Source of the DNA: Hyphomicrobiales bacterium
GTDB lineage: Bacteria; Pseudomonadota; Alphaproteobacteria; Rhizobiales; Xanthobacteraceae
Reading direction: 5' to 3'
NCBI GenBank assembly: GCA_021732625.1
Contig: JAKFUP010000230.1
Coordinates: 1-32,152, forward strand
Length of the DNA stretch: 32,152 nucleotides
Notes under the pieces: model-generated
Told to the model about the DNA's origin: nothing
Database searches by the model: none
What the model saw: only the letters and a program-made list of their open reading frames with translations
In this document: positions 1 to 8,940 of the stretch, in pieces
Numbering within the stretch: position 1 is the first letter of the stretch
Layout of the letters: every line of letters starts with the position of its first letter
Made by a program: the position numbers and the translations under genes

Positions 1-83
1 CTGCTTATGAGGGCCATGTCTCTGTGATCGGGATCATCGGGACAAACCCGGTGATGACATGAAAAATTTAGATATCAGCGTTA
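1..83. other. Intergenic flank downstream of metF
   Basis: This short stretch lies downstream of the minus-strand metF stop. No gene is supported. It contains an inverted repeat, ATCATCGGG (33-41), loop ACAAA, CCCGGTGAT (47-55), which is nine pairs with one G-T. No T-run follows on either strand, so it is at best a weak terminator-like hairpin for metF. Confidence 0.35.
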
Positions 84-998
84 TCACGCTGCCCTCTGTG
101 AACCGTTGGCGCGGAAGCCAAGCAGATGGCTGATCGCGAACACGAGATCGGCCCGGTTCATGGTGTAGAAATGAAAGTTATCGACGCCGTTCTTGAACAG
201 CTTCTGCACCTGTCCCGCGGCCACCGTTGCCGCGACCAGCTTGCGGGTTTCGGCATCGTCATCCAAGCCGTCGAATTTTTCGGCGAGCCATGACGGCACC
301 GTTGCGCCGGCGCGGGTTGCGAAGTTCTTCGCCAGCTTGAAGTTTTGTACGGGAAGGATACCCGGCACGATCGGAATCGTAATGCCGCGTTCGCGAACGC
401 GATCGACGTAACGGTTGTAGAGATCGTTATCGAAGAAGAACTGTGTGATGGCGCGATCCGCGCCCGCATCGACCTTGGCCTTGAGCATGTCGATGTCCGC
501 GTCGTAGTTCGTGCTTTCCGGGTGCTTCTCCGGGTAGGCCGAGACCGACACTTCGATATCGGAGTAACGCCGCTTGATCGCGCTCACGAGTTCGGCCGAG
601 CTTTGATAGCCGTCGGCATGCGCGGTGTATGCGGTGCCCATGCCTGCAGCCGGATCGCCGCGTAGCGCCACGATGTGGCGGACACCGGTGTCGTGATAGC
701 TCGCGACCACGTCATCGATCTCGCCGCGCGAAGCATCGACGCAGGTCAGATGAGCGGCTGGCGTCAGCGATGTCTCTTTGAGGATGCGCGCGATCGTCGC
801 GTGGGTGCGCTCGCGAGTCGAGCCGCCGGCGCCATAGGTCACCGAAACGAACGAGGGACTGAGCGGCGCGAGACGCTTGATTGTTTCCCAGAGACTGCGC
901 TCCATCTCCTCGGTCTTCGGCGGAAAGAACTCGAACGAGATGGCCGGGCGCTTTTGCACGGGCGAGCTGTTGGCTCCGGACGACGCAGACGAACCCAT
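84..998 (-). CDS. metF: Methylenetetrahydrofolate reductase (MetF)
   Basis: A cytoplasmic flavoprotein that reduces 5,10-methylene-THF to 5-methyl-THF, the methyl donor for methionine synthase. The 304-residue product matches the usual length of about 300. Family motifs are SFEFFPPKT (21-29), VTYGAGGS (53-60), ALRGDP (111-116) and DRAITQFFFD (181-190), as expected of the beta/alpha-barrel FAD enzyme. I chose the ATG at 998 because GAGGGG lies four bases upstream on the minus strand. An in-frame ATG at 1046 would add 16 residues, outside the family core and without a clear ribosome site. The gene stands alone here, facing away from the flavin oxidoreductase gene across an AT-rich gap. No methionine riboswitch is recognisable upstream. 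Confidence 0.93.
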   Translation of the reverse strand: MGSSASSGANSSPVQKRPAISFEFFPPKTEEMERSLWETIKRLAPLSPSFVSVTYGAGGSTRERTHATIARILKETSLTPAAHLTCVDASRGEIDDVVASYHDTGVRHIVALRGDPAAGMGTAYTAHADGYQSSAELVSAIKRRYSDIEVSVSAYPEKHPESTNYDADIDMLKAKVDAGADRAITQFFFDNDLYNRYVDRVRERGITIPIVPGILPVQNFKLAKNFATRAGATVPSWLAEKFDGLDDDAETRKLVAATVAAGQVQKLFKNGVDNFHFYTMNRADLVFAISHLLGFRANGSQRAA

Positions 999-1433
999 AA
1001 TCCCCTCGAAATTTGCTGTCCGTGATGCTTGCCACGGGTTTGCCATCGGGTTTTTCTGCCCGCGGCGTCTGCCACAGGTTTGCCGTCACTTTTGCGATGG
1101 TTTGGTGAGGCTAAATATAAGCGGGAGAGGTTAAGCTAGATAGCCCACTAGTCAGATTATGACGATGGGAATCTGCCCAAATTGAGTATAAGTATTTGAT
1201 TTAGAAATAAGATAGTGGGCCAAAATAGCTGTCAAATATGCCGTATAAGCTGAAATTTATGTCAATCTAAACGGTTATTTTGCATATCGTTGGCCCATCA
1301 TAATGGTTAGCTAGAAGTTACCAATAAAACTCGCCCACTCAGTCAATGTAGTCGCTGGAAAAACCTCGGAAAAATGGTGATTTTGACCCCTTGGGTCGTT
1401 TGTGCGGAGGCTGCGAGTCATTACCTTGATGTT
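999..1433. other. AT-rich divergent intergenic region with repeats
   Basis: This gap of about 435 bp separates divergent metF and the flavin oxidoreductase gene. The part nearest metF holds an imperfect 17-nt direct repeat (1031-1047 and 1071-1087). From about 1110 to 1370 the DNA is clearly richer in A+T than its surroundings. GCCCA-type motifs recur there at 1143-1150, 1175-1180, 1293-1300 and 1333-1340, with an inverted copy TAGTGGGC at 1213-1220. No coding sequence, RNA gene or complete mobile element is visible. Confidence 0.6.
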
Positions 1434-2453
1434 ATGCTTCCATTGTCCATTCTCGACCTTTCCGTCGTCACGACAGCAACCAAACCGTCAGCTGCGCTTC
1501 GCAACAGCATCGATCTTGCGAAGCATGCGGATCAATTGGGCTATGTGCGTTACTGGCTCGCCGAACATCACAATCTGTCGTCGGTCGCGAGTCCTGCACC
1601 CGACTTGATGATTGGCCAGATCGCTGCCGTGACCGAGCGCATCCGCGTTGGTTCTGGTGGCGTGATGTTGCCGAACCATGCGCCGCTTGTGGTCGCCGAG
1701 CGCTTCAAGATGCTGGAGGCGTTGTTTCCCGGCCGCATCGATCTTGGCCTTGGCCGCGCGCCCGGCACCGATCGTGCGACGATGCATGCATTGCGCAATA
1801 AACTCGATGGGCGCGAAGGTGATGACTTTCTCGAACGCCTGCTCGAACTGACGTTGTGGGAAACGCGCGAATTCCCAGAAGGTCATCCCTACCATAGCGT
1901 GGTGGCGATGCCTGATGATGCGCCGCTGCCGCCGATCTGGCTGCTGGGATCGAGCGACTACAGTTCGGATTTGTCGGCGCAGATCGGCATGGGCTTTGCG
2001 TTCGCGCATCACTTCGCATCTCACGACGCGATCGACGCGATGATCCACTACCGCGCCCGTTTTAAGCCATCGCAATGGCGTACCGGGCCGCACGCCATTC
2101 TGGCCGTTGCAGCGATAGTTGCTGAGAACGACGCGGAAGCAGAAAAGCTTGCGTCGTCGGCGGACCTCAATCGTCTGCGGCGCGATCGCGGGCAGTATCT
2201 GCCGCTGCCGAGCGTCGAGGAAGCACTGGCGTATCCTTATTCGGACGGCGAACGCATGTCGGTTCAGCGTAATCGTTCGCGCCTGTTCGTGGGCGGCCCC
2301 GCAACAGTGATGCGCAAGCTCGAACCGCTGATCGCGGAAAGCAAACCGGATGAGCTGATGGTGATCACGGCCGTGTTCGATCACGAAGCGCGCAAGCGTT
2401 CCTACAGCCTGCTTGCGGACGCTTTCCAGCTTGGAAAACGCGCTGCGGCATAA
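1434..2453 (+). CDS. LLM-class flavin-dependent oxidoreductase (YhbW/MsnO8-like)
   Basis: A 339-residue single-subunit member of the bacterial luciferase-like monooxygenase superfamily, using reduced FMN (or F420 in some members) to oxidise an unknown small substrate. Visible motifs are the N-terminal PLSILDLS strand (3-10), WLAEHHN (41-47), RVGSGGVMLPNHAP (71-84) and GRIDLGLGRAPGTD (100-113), which are characteristic of the YhbW/MsnO8 subgroup. The frame opens at 1374, but the extra 20 residues are not family-like, so I place the start at ATG 1434. The nearest GGAGG (1406-1410) is rather far upstream. The gene is monocistronic and converges with pheA. Substrate and partner reductase cannot be told from sequence. 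Confidence 0.85.
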   Translation: MLPLSILDLSVVTTATKPSAALRNSIDLAKHADQLGYVRYWLAEHHNLSSVASPAPDLMIGQIAAVTERIRVGSGGVMLPNHAPLVVAERFKMLEALFPGRIDLGLGRAPGTDRATMHALRNKLDGREGDDFLERLLELTLWETREFPEGHPYHSVVAMPDDAPLPPIWLLGSSDYSSDLSAQIGMGFAFAHHFASHDAIDAMIHYRARFKPSQWRTGPHAILAVAAIVAENDAEAEKLASSADLNRLRRDRGQYLPLPSVEEALAYPYSDGERMSVQRNRSRLFVGGPATVMRKLEPLIAESKPDELMVITAVFDHEARKRSYSLLADAFQLGKRAAA

Positions 2454-2468
2454 GGCTTATTGCCTTGG

Positions 2469-3314
2469 TTAGCCTTGGCCAAAGGTCGCGCGGAACGGGT
2501 GTGCGGGATACACGCCCATGATGCGGAATTCCTTTGAAAAGAACTTGAGCTCTTCCAGCGCAAACGCCAGCCCGCGATCGTCCGGATGACCGTCGACGTC
2601 CGAATAGAATTGTGTGGCGAAGAAATTACCGTCCACCATGTAGCTTTCCAGCTTCGTCATGTTGACGCCGTTGGTGGCGAAACCGCCCATCGCCTTGTAG
2701 AGCGCGGCCGGCAAGTTGCGCACGTTGAAAACAAACGTCGTGACCAGCGGCCCCGATCCTTGCTTCGCCCATTGCGGCTCGCGCGCCAGCACCACGAAGC
2801 GAGTGGTGTTATGAGCTTCGTCCTCGATGTCCTCGGCGAGAATATCGAGATCGTAGATCTCTGCGGCGAGGCGCGATGCAATAGAAGCGGCACTCTTGTC
2901 GCCGCGCTCCGCCACGATGCGTGCGGAGCCTGCGGTATCGCCGGCGACGATCGGCCTGATCTTCAGTTTGCGGATGATGTTGCGGCACTGCCCCAGTGCG
3001 TGAACGTGGCTCTCGACGGTCTTGATGTCTTCGAGCTTTGTGCCGCGTACGCCCATCAACTGATGCCGGATCGGCAGAAACCATTCGCCGATGATGAAAA
3101 GCCCGGAATGCGGCAGCAGGTGGTGAATGTCCGCGACGCGACCGGCCACCGAGTTTTCGATCGGAATCATGCCGAGCTCGGCCTCACCGCTTGAGATCGC
3201 GGCCAGCGCGTCCTCGAACGTCGCGCAGGGCAGCGCTGTTGCGTCCGGATAAGCTTCGGAGATGGCGAGATGGGAGTTGGCGCCAAGCTCTCCCTGGAAG
3301 GCGATTTTCATCAT
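2469..3314 (-). CDS. pheA: Prephenate dehydratase (PheA)
   Basis: Converts prephenate to phenylpyruvate in phenylalanine biosynthesis, in the cytoplasm. The 281-residue protein has the catalytic PDT domain (about 1-180), including PIENS (51-55) and the catalytic TRF triad (171-173), followed by a C-terminal ACT regulatory domain (about 193-270). There is no chorismate mutase domain, so this is the monofunctional type. The usual ESRP phenylalanine-binding motif of the ACT domain reads ESYM (224-227) here. Two adjacent ATGs (3314 and 3311) are possible starts. The gene begins four bases after the kdsB stop, so the two are almost certainly cotranscribed. Confidence 0.92.
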   Translation of the reverse strand: MMKIAFQGELGANSHLAISEAYPDATALPCATFEDALAAISSGEAELGMIPIENSVAGRVADIHHLLPHSGLFIIGEWFLPIRHQLMGVRGTKLEDIKTVESHVHALGQCRNIIRKLKIRPIVAGDTAGSARIVAERGDKSAASIASRLAAEIYDLDILAEDIEDEAHNTTRFVVLAREPQWAKQGSGPLVTTFVFNVRNLPAALYKAMGGFATNGVNMTKLESYMVDGNFFATQFYSDVDGHPDDRGLAFALEELKFFSKEFRIMGVYPAHPFRATFGQG

Positions 3315-3318
3315 GCGC

Positions 3319-4074
3319 TCATTGTCGTGTGGACGATCCGCCTGCGAGTATGCTGCGGGCGGTCTCAAGGTCGTCAGGCGTATCGACCCCCAGCGGCACC
3401 GAGTCAACGATCATTGCGTCGATGCGCATGCCCGCTTCCAGCGCCCGTAGCTGCTCGAGTTTCTCGCGTTGCTCGAGCGGGGAGGGCGGCAGGGCGACGA
3501 AACGGGCCAGAGCCTCGCGCCGATAGGCGTAAAGCCCGATGTGGTGATAGCGCAGCCCGTCGCCGGTGGGCGCGGTCGCACGGGTGAAATAAAGCGCGCG
3601 CAGGCGGTTCGGGCCAGCCGAGGTACCGACCAGTTTGACCACGTTGGGATTGGCATGTTCATCGGCGTTGTGGATCACGGCAGCGAGCGTCGAGATATCG
3701 ACGTTTTTGTCTTCGAGCGGCGTCACAACGGCGCGGATGTCTTCCGGGGCGATGGTGGGCAGGTCGCCCTGCACGTTGATGATCGTGGCAATGGTGTTGC
3801 CTGCGTCGATTGTGCCAAGGGCTTCGAAAATCCGGTCCGAGCCTGAGGGATGATCGGCCCGGGTCATGACCGCCTCGCCGCCGTGGCTTTTGACCGCAGC
3901 CGCGATCTGCGGCGAATCGGTCGCGACCGCCACCCGACCAATACCGGCGTCCATCGCCCGGCGCACAACATGGACGATCATCGGAAGACCGCCGATATCC
4001 TTCAACGGCTTACCCGGAAGACGGGTCGCTGCCATCCGCGCCGGAATCAGAATGAGGGTGTCGGAACGGGCCAT
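3319..4074 (-). CDS. kdsB: CMP-KDO synthetase (3-deoxy-manno-octulosonate cytidylyltransferase)
   Basis: Activates KDO with CTP to CMP-KDO for the inner core of lipopolysaccharide. The 251-residue protein fits the family length of about 250. The N-terminus [18 protein letters not shown] (7-24) carries the nucleotide-binding signature of cytidylyltransferases. Downstream, NVQGDLPTI contains the metal-binding Asp, and the C-terminal half has the YRREAL region typical of KdsB. It is the first gene of the kdsB-pheA pair and is divergent from cycM, with a shared gap of about 210 bp. The ribosome site before ATG 4074 is weak. Confidence 0.93.
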   Translation of the reverse strand: MARSDTLILIPARMAATRLPGKPLKDIGGLPMIVHVVRRAMDAGIGRVAVATDSPQIAAAVKSHGGEAVMTRADHPSGSDRIFEALGTIDAGNTIATIINVQGDLPTIAPEDIRAVVTPLEDKNVDISTLAAVIHNADEHANPNVVKLVGTSAGPNRLRALYFTRATAPTGDGLRYHHIGLYAYRREALARFVALPPSPLEQREKLEQLRALEAGMRIDAMIVDSVPLGVDTPDDLETARSILAGGSSTRQ

Positions 4075-4283
4075 TAGCGACTGTGCGACCGGATCAGATG
4101 GATGCGAAATTGGCGGGTGTTTTCAACGGTTCGCGCGTTTATACGGGTTGCCAGAACAAGGGCAAACCGTTATCTCATCCGCTGTTCTTGCGGCGGTGCA
4201 CGCGCACTGTGAGCCGAGACGAAATCGATACAAAAGGGCCGATTCTTGGTCCTGTTTCTCATCTGGCCCGGAGCCTGACGTCT
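4075..4283. promoter_or_regulatory. kdsB/cycM divergent promoter region
   Basis: This gap of about 209 bp must hold promoters for both kdsB (minus) and cycM (plus). The frame of cycM is open through it, but the translation does not resemble a signal or a known domain. GGAG at 4270-4273 is a plausible ribosome site for cycM. I could not assign -35/-10 boxes with confidence. Confidence 0.4.
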
Positions 4284-4832
4284 ATGGACTCCTTCGAACT
4301 CAACAAGATCATGGGCGCGGTGCTGGCGACCTGTCTCACGATTCTCGTCACAAGTTTTGCTGCTGCAGCGATTTTTTCGCATCCCAAGATCGAAAAGCCT
4401 GGTTTTGAGATCGTGGCCAAGGAGCCCGAAAAGGCCGGTGGGGCTGCCGCGGCGGCGGCTCCCGCCGAACCGATCGAAAAGCTGCTTGCGAGCGCGTCGG
4501 CTGAGCGTGGCGCGACCGCTGCCAAGAAATGCGCTGCTTGCCATACGTTTGAAAAGGGTGGTCCGAACAAGGTTGGTCCCAATCTGTTCGGTGTCGTGAA
4601 TCGCGATCATGCCGCGCTCGCGGGTTTCAATTATTCGGCGGGTATCAAGGGCAAACCGGGTAAATGGGACTTCGACGGTCTCAACAAGTTTCTGACGTCG
4701 CCGAAGGGATATATTCCCGGTACCAACATGGCGTTCGCGGGTCTCACCAAGGACAGCGAGCGAGCTGACGTGATCGATTATCTGCGCACACTTTCGGATA
4801 ATCCCGCAGCCCGTCCTGTGGCTGCGAAGTAA
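4284..4832 (+). CDS. cycM: Membrane-anchored cytochrome c (CycM / c-552 type)
   Basis: A 182-residue membrane-tethered class I cytochrome c. The N-terminus is an uncleaved anchor (about 8-32, hydrophobic), followed by an Ala/Pro/Glu-rich linker and a heme domain with CAACH at 83-87 and the distal Met ligand in the GTNMAF segment (Met149). Start residues MDSFELNKI match the CycM family known from Bradyrhizobium, where it carries electrons from the bc1 complex to the aa3 oxidase. The upstream extension of the open frame to 4083 is non-homologous, so ATG 4284 is chosen. A long hairpin follows the gene. Confidence 0.88.
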   Translation: MDSFELNKIMGAVLATCLTILVTSFAAAAIFSHPKIEKPGFEIVAKEPEKAGGAAAAAAPAEPIEKLLASASAERGATAAKKCAACHTFEKGGPNKVGPNLFGVVNRDHAALAGFNYSAGIKGKPGKWDFDGLNKFLTSPKGYIPGTNMAFAGLTKDSERADVIDYLRTLSDNPAARPVAAK

Positions 4833-5126
4833 GCGCTATTCATTACGCGTAAGACAGATTCTTCAACGGCCGGGCAATGGTTGCCTGGCTGTTGTCGTAT
4901 GCGTTCAAGATTGCGCGAGCCGCGTGCCAGCCGAGCGTTGGTTTGTTGAATAACCGGCGTCGTTCAGGCAGTTCCGGGATAATTCCACCGCAGCGGGGCT
5001 AGGACGTTTCGCCGCAAGGGCACCGGAAACGGGGTGGTATCACAGCGAAAAACCGACATAATCTGCTCTGACGCTGTTTTCGTTTTGATCCGTATCTTGA
5101 GACGCCCATATCGTGAGGCGAGTGCG
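4833..5126 (+). promoter_or_regulatory. Intergenic region upstream of the yej operon
   Basis: About 290 bp between cycM and the yej leader. Apart from the hairpin at 4864-4894, I see only a CGAAAA...TTTTCG inverted repeat (5046-5051 and 5077-5082). The yej promoter should lie here, but no convincing -35/-10 or activator site could be assigned. Confidence 0.4.
4864..4894 (+). terminator. Hairpin after cycM, probable terminator
   Basis: A 14-pair stem, CAACGGCCGGGCAA / TTGCCTGGCTGTTG with loop TGG and two G-U pairs, lies 31 bases after the cycM stop. It lacks a proper T-run, so it could also act as a 3'-end stabiliser. It separates cycM from the yej operon. Confidence 0.6.
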
Positions 5127-5162
5127 ATGTTTTTCAACACAACCACAGGGTCAGCCTCTTGA
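5127..5162 (+). other. Possible 11-residue leader peptide MFFNTTTGSAS before yejA1
   Basis: ATG 5127 opens an 11-codon frame ending in TGA 5160-5162, which overlaps the TTG start of yejA1 as TTGA. A GAGGCGAG ribosome-like site (about 5115-5122) precedes the ATG. The arrangement copies the TTGA junction between yejA1 and yejA2, so translational coupling is plausible. Without conservation data it could be chance. Confidence 0.35.
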
Positions 5163-7048
5163 GCATTTCCCGACGACACCTTCTCCAGAGCGGAGCCGCA
5201 ATCGCAGCGCTGCCAACGCTCAGCGTGCTGGCCGACGTCCCGCTGATCGATACTGCATACGCCCAAGCGACCGAGGCGCCTTGGTACCACGCGCTCTCAC
5301 TGTTCGGAGACGTCAAATATCCTCAGGGCTTCGCCCGATTCGACTACATCAAACCCGATGCTCCCAAGGGCGGAACTGCGCGGCAGATTTCGATCGGTAC
5401 GTTCGATAGCTTCAACCTTGTTGTCGCGGGCGTGAAGGGCGCGTTCGGCGGCTCTTCGGGCTTGATCTACGAAACGCTGATGACGCCGTCGCAGGACGAG
5501 GTCGCGACCGAGTATGGCCTGCTTGCGGAAGCCGTCTCGCACCCAGCCGACTACTCCTGGGTGATCTATCGCTTGCGCCCAGAAGCGCGGTGGCACGACG
5601 GCAAACCCGTAACACCGGACGACGTGATTTTTTCGTTCGAGAGTTTCAAGAAGTTCAGCCCAAGCCGCGGATCCTACTATCGCCATGTGGTGAAGGCCGA
5701 GAAGGCGGGCGAACGCGAGATCAAGTTCACTTTCGACGCGCCGAACAATCGCGAGCTGCCGCAGATCGTGGGTCAGCTTCCGGTGCTGCCGAAGCATTGG
5801 TGGGAAGGCACGGATAGCGAAGGCCGCAAACGCGACATCAGCGCGACCACGCTGGAGAAACCGCTTGGGTCGAGCCCGTATCGCATCAAGGAATTCGTCG
5901 CGGGCCGCTCGATCACGCTCGAGCGCGTAAAGGACTATTGGGGCGCCAAGCTTCCGGTGCGGCTCGGTCAGAACAATTTCGACGAGCTGCGATACGAATA
6001 TTATCGTGACACCACCGTTTCGCTCGAGGCCTTCAAGGCCGATCAAGCCGACTGGATCAACGAGTCGTCGGCCAAGAACTGGGCGACAGCGTACGACTTT
6101 CCGGCCGCGACCGAAAAGCGGGTCGTGCGCCAGGAATTCAAGGTCAATGATGCCGGTGGAATGCAGGCATTCGTTTTCAATATCCGCAGGGAGATGTTCA
6201 AGGACAAGCGGGTTCGCCGCGCCTTCAACTATGCCTTCGATTTCGAGGAGATGAACAAGCAACTGTTTTACGGACAGTACAGCCGCATCAACAGTTATTT
6301 CGAAGGCACCGAGCTTGCCGCGACCGGAATTCCGGTAGGTTTGGAATTGCCACTTCTGGAGGGAGTGTATGAGCACATCCCGCCGGAGATTTTGGCGAAG
6401 CCGTACGAAAATCCTGTTTCTGGCAATCCGGAGAACGTGCGCAATAACCTGCGTCAGGCGACGAGGCTGCTGAAAGAAGCGGGTTACGAGATCGTTGATC
6501 AGAAGTTGATGAAAGACGGCAAGCCGTTCGAGGTCGAATTCCTGCTGGAAAGTCCATCGTCCGAGCGCATTGCGCTGTTCTACAAGCCGGCGCTTGAGCG
6601 GCTTGGGGTCAATGTGTCGATTCGCCGCGTCGATGACGTGCAATACGAGAATCGGATCCGCAATTTCGATTTCGACATCATCACTGCGAACTGGGGCCAG
6701 TCGCTGTCACCCGGCAACGAGCAGCGGGACTTCTGGGGTTCGGAGGCTGCAGACAGGCCAGGGTCACGCAACCTCGCCGGCATAAAGCATCCCGCGATCG
6801 ACGCCCTGATCGACAAGATCATTTTTGCTAAGGACCGGACCGCATTGGTTGCGGCGACGAAGGCGATGGATCGCGTGCTGCTGTGGAATTATTACGTCGT
6901 TCCGCAATTCACCTATGGTTTTCAGCGCACGGCGCGATGGGATCGTTTTAGTTACGCCGAGCCACTGGCGAAATTCGCCCGCTCTGGCTGGCCGGCGCTG
7001 TGGTGGTACGATTCTGCCAAAGCGGCCAAGACAGGCGGGCGTTCTTGA
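5159..7048 (+). CDS. yejA: Peptide ABC transporter substrate-binding protein, first YejA
   Basis: A periplasmic solute-binding protein of family 5 (oligopeptide/YejA type), 629 residues, delivering peptides to the YejBE permease. The N-terminus has a Tat-type signal: SRRHLL (4-9), a hydrophobic stretch, and a probable cleavage after AYA (33-35). Family features include LFGDVKYPQGF near the mature N-terminus, DAPKGG, and the LRPEARWHDGKPVTPDDV segment of SBP_bac_5. The start is TTG 5159. It is the first usable start codon after an in-frame stop at 5114, and AGGG precedes it. It overlaps yejA2 by four bases if that gene starts at TTG 7045. It is clearly a tandem paralogue of the next gene. Confidence 0.88.
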   Translation: MSISRRHLLQSGAAIAALPTLSVLADVPLIDTAYAQATEAPWYHALSLFGDVKYPQGFARFDYIKPDAPKGGTARQISIGTFDSFNLVVAGVKGAFGGSSGLIYETLMTPSQDEVATEYGLLAEAVSHPADYSWVIYRLRPEARWHDGKPVTPDDVIFSFESFKKFSPSRGSYYRHVVKAEKAGEREIKFTFDAPNNRELPQIVGQLPVLPKHWWEGTDSEGRKRDISATTLEKPLGSSPYRIKEFVAGRSITLERVKDYWGAKLPVRLGQNNFDELRYEYYRDTTVSLEAFKADQADWINESSAKNWATAYDFPAATEKRVVRQEFKVNDAGGMQAFVFNIRREMFKDKRVRRAFNYAFDFEEMNKQLFYGQYSRINSYFEGTELAATGIPVGLELPLLEGVYEHIPPEILAKPYENPVSGNPENVRNNLRQATRLLKEAGYEIVDQKLMKDGKPFEVEFLLESPSSERIALFYKPALERLGVNVSIRRVDDVQYENRIRNFDFDIITANWGQSLSPGNEQRDFWGSEAADRPGSRNLAGIKHPAIDALIDKIIFAKDRTALVAATKAMDRVLLWNYYVVPQFTYGFQRTARWDRFSYAEPLAKFARSGWPALWWYDSAKAAKTGGRS

Positions 7049-8940
7049 CGGTTACATCGCGCGCAACAGCGTTGTCACGGCGGCACGTTCTCGTGCTCGG
7101 CGCTGGCGCATTCGGTGCATCGGTCATCAGGGTGCCCGGCGCGGACGCGCAATCCGCTCAATCGTTTCATGGCCTGTCGATCTTCGGCGATCTCAAGTAT
7201 CCCGCCGATTTTCAGAACTTCGATTACGTGAATGCGCAGGCCCCGAAGGGTGGCTTATTCTCCACCGTTCCGTCGAGCCGCGCCTATAACCAGTCATTTC
7301 AGACCTTCAACTCACTCAACAGTTACATTCTGAAAGGCGACGGCGCAGCCGGCATGGGGCTCACCTTCTCGCCGCTAATGGTCCGGGCCGGCGACGAGCC
7401 CGACGCAATGTATGGCCTCATCGCAAAATCGATCGCGGTGTCCGCCGACAAACTGATCTACAGCTTCACGATCAGGCCTGAAGCCCGATTTCACGACGGC
7501 AGCAAGTTGACGGCGCATGACGTCGCGTTTTCGCTGAACACGCTGAAAGCCAAGGGCCATCCCATTATCCAGCAGCAGATGCGGGACGTTATCAAGACCG
7601 AAGCACCTGACGATGCGACAGTTGTTGTGACGTTTGCGCCAAAACGCGGCCGCGACGTGCCGCTTTATATCGCCAGTCTGCCGGTTTTCTCGCGGGCATA
7701 CTACGAAAAGCGCCCGTTTGAGGAATCCACTCTTGAAATTCCACTAGGTTGTGGCCCCTACAAGGTCGGCCGCTTCGAGGCGGGCCGCTACATCGAGTTC
7801 GACCGCGTGAAAGACTGGTGGGGCGCTGATCTGCCTGTGGCGCGTGGTCACAACAACTTCGATACGGTTCGCTACGAATTCTATCGCGACCGCGAGGTTG
7901 CGTTCGAAGGTTTCACTGGCCGCAATTATCTCTATCGCGAGGAATTCACCGCGCGTGTCTGGAATACGCGCTACGATTTTCCGGCCATCAAAGACGGTCG
8001 GGTCAAGCGCGAGACATTGCCGGACGAAACGCCGTCCGGTGCGCAAGGCTGGTTCATCAATACGCGGCGTGACAAGTTCAAGGATTCGCGGGTCAGGGAA
8101 GCGCTGATCAACGCCTTCGATTTCGAGTGGACCAACAAGACGATCATGTACGGCGCTTATGCCCGAACCCATTCGCCGTTCCAGAACTCCGACCTGATGG
8201 CGTCCGGCTCGCCGCCACCGGAAGAGAAGAAGCTGCTCGAACCGTTTCGCGGCAAGGTCCCTGATGAAGCGTTCGCGGCGCCTTACGCGCCGCCGGCATC
8301 CGATGGCTCGGGGCAGGACCGCGCTTTGCTTCGTAAGGCGTCGCAATTGCTGCAGGACGCGGGCTGCCCGATCAAGGACGGCAAGCGGTTGCTCCCGAAC
8401 GGTGACGTGTTCCGGATCGAGTTTCTGCTGGATGAGCCGACGTTCCAGCCGCATCACGCGCCTTATATCAAGAACCTCGGCACGCTCGGCATCGACGCAT
8501 CGGTTCGTATGGTCGATCCCGTGCAGTATCGCTCGCGCGTCGATGATTTCGATTTCGACATGACGCCGCAGCGGTTCTCGATGGCTTCGACGCCGGGCGA
8601 TGGTCTGCGTAGCTTCTTTTCGTCGCAAGCTGCCGCTATCAAAGGTACGCAGAACATCGCAGGTATTGCTGATCCGGCACTCGACTCGCTTATCGAGCAA
8701 ATCATTGCGGCTGATACGCGCGACGAACTCAAGATCGCCTGCCGCGCGTTTGATCGCGTGTTTCGTGCCGGTCGATACTGGGTGCCGCATTGGTATTCAG
8801 CCAGTCACCGTCTGGCCTATTGGGACGTGTTTGGACATCCGCCAAACATTCCACGGTTCATGGGCGGTGTCGGCGTCCCCGATTTCTGGTGGTCGATGGC
8901 CGACAAGGCCGGTCGTCCTGAGCAGGTGAAATCGCCATGA
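7045..8940 (+). CDS. yejA: Peptide ABC transporter substrate-binding protein, second YejA
   Basis: The second family-5 periplasmic binding protein, 631 residues, parallel to its upstream neighbour along its whole length ([35 protein letters not shown]). It has its own Tat-like signal, SRRHVLVLG (11-19), with likely cleavage after ADA (33-35). An ATG at 7000 is in frame, but the TTG at 7045 forms a TTGA overlap with the yejA1 stop, has AGGCGGG just upstream, and gives a better-proportioned signal peptide. The 3' end overlaps yejB (ATGA). Two binding proteins on one permease suggest a broadened peptide range, but the ligands are unknown. Confidence 0.87.
   Translation: MTVTSRATALSRRHVLVLGAGAFGASVIRVPGADAQSAQSFHGLSIFGDLKYPADFQNFDYVNAQAPKGGLFSTVPSSRAYNQSFQTFNSLNSYILKGDGAAGMGLTFSPLMVRAGDEPDAMYGLIAKSIAVSADKLIYSFTIRPEARFHDGSKLTAHDVAFSLNTLKAKGHPIIQQQMRDVIKTEAPDDATVVVTFAPKRGRDVPLYIASLPVFSRAYYEKRPFEESTLEIPLGCGPYKVGRFEAGRYIEFDRVKDWWGADLPVARGHNNFDTVRYEFYRDREVAFEGFTGRNYLYREEFTARVWNTRYDFPAIKDGRVKRETLPDETPSGAQGWFINTRRDKFKDSRVREALINAFDFEWTNKTIMYGAYARTHSPFQNSDLMASGSPPPEEKKLLEPFRGKVPDEAFAAPYAPPASDGSGQDRALLRKASQLLQDAGCPIKDGKRLLPNGDVFRIEFLLDEPTFQPHHAPYIKNLGTLGIDASVRMVDPVQYRSRVDDFDFDMTPQRFSMASTPGDGLRSFFSSQAAAIKGTQNIAGIADPALDSLIEQIIAADTRDELKIACRAFDRVFRAGRYWVPHWYSASHRLAYWDVFGHPPNIPRFMGGVGVPDFWWSMADKAGRPEQVKSP

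Noticed and set aside
1488-2384. 298-codon open frame antisense to the flavin oxidoreductase gene
   Set aside because: Composition is Arg/His/Gln-rich without motifs; the plus-strand gene has strong family signatures.
5297-6643. 448-codon open frame antisense to yejA1
   Set aside because: It mirrors a well-supported gene in GC-rich DNA and its translation is Arg/Leu/Val-rich with no domain. Such shadows are expected.
7744-8790. 348-codon open frame antisense to yejA2
   Set aside because: Same reason: no family features, and it lies fully within a clear binding-protein gene.
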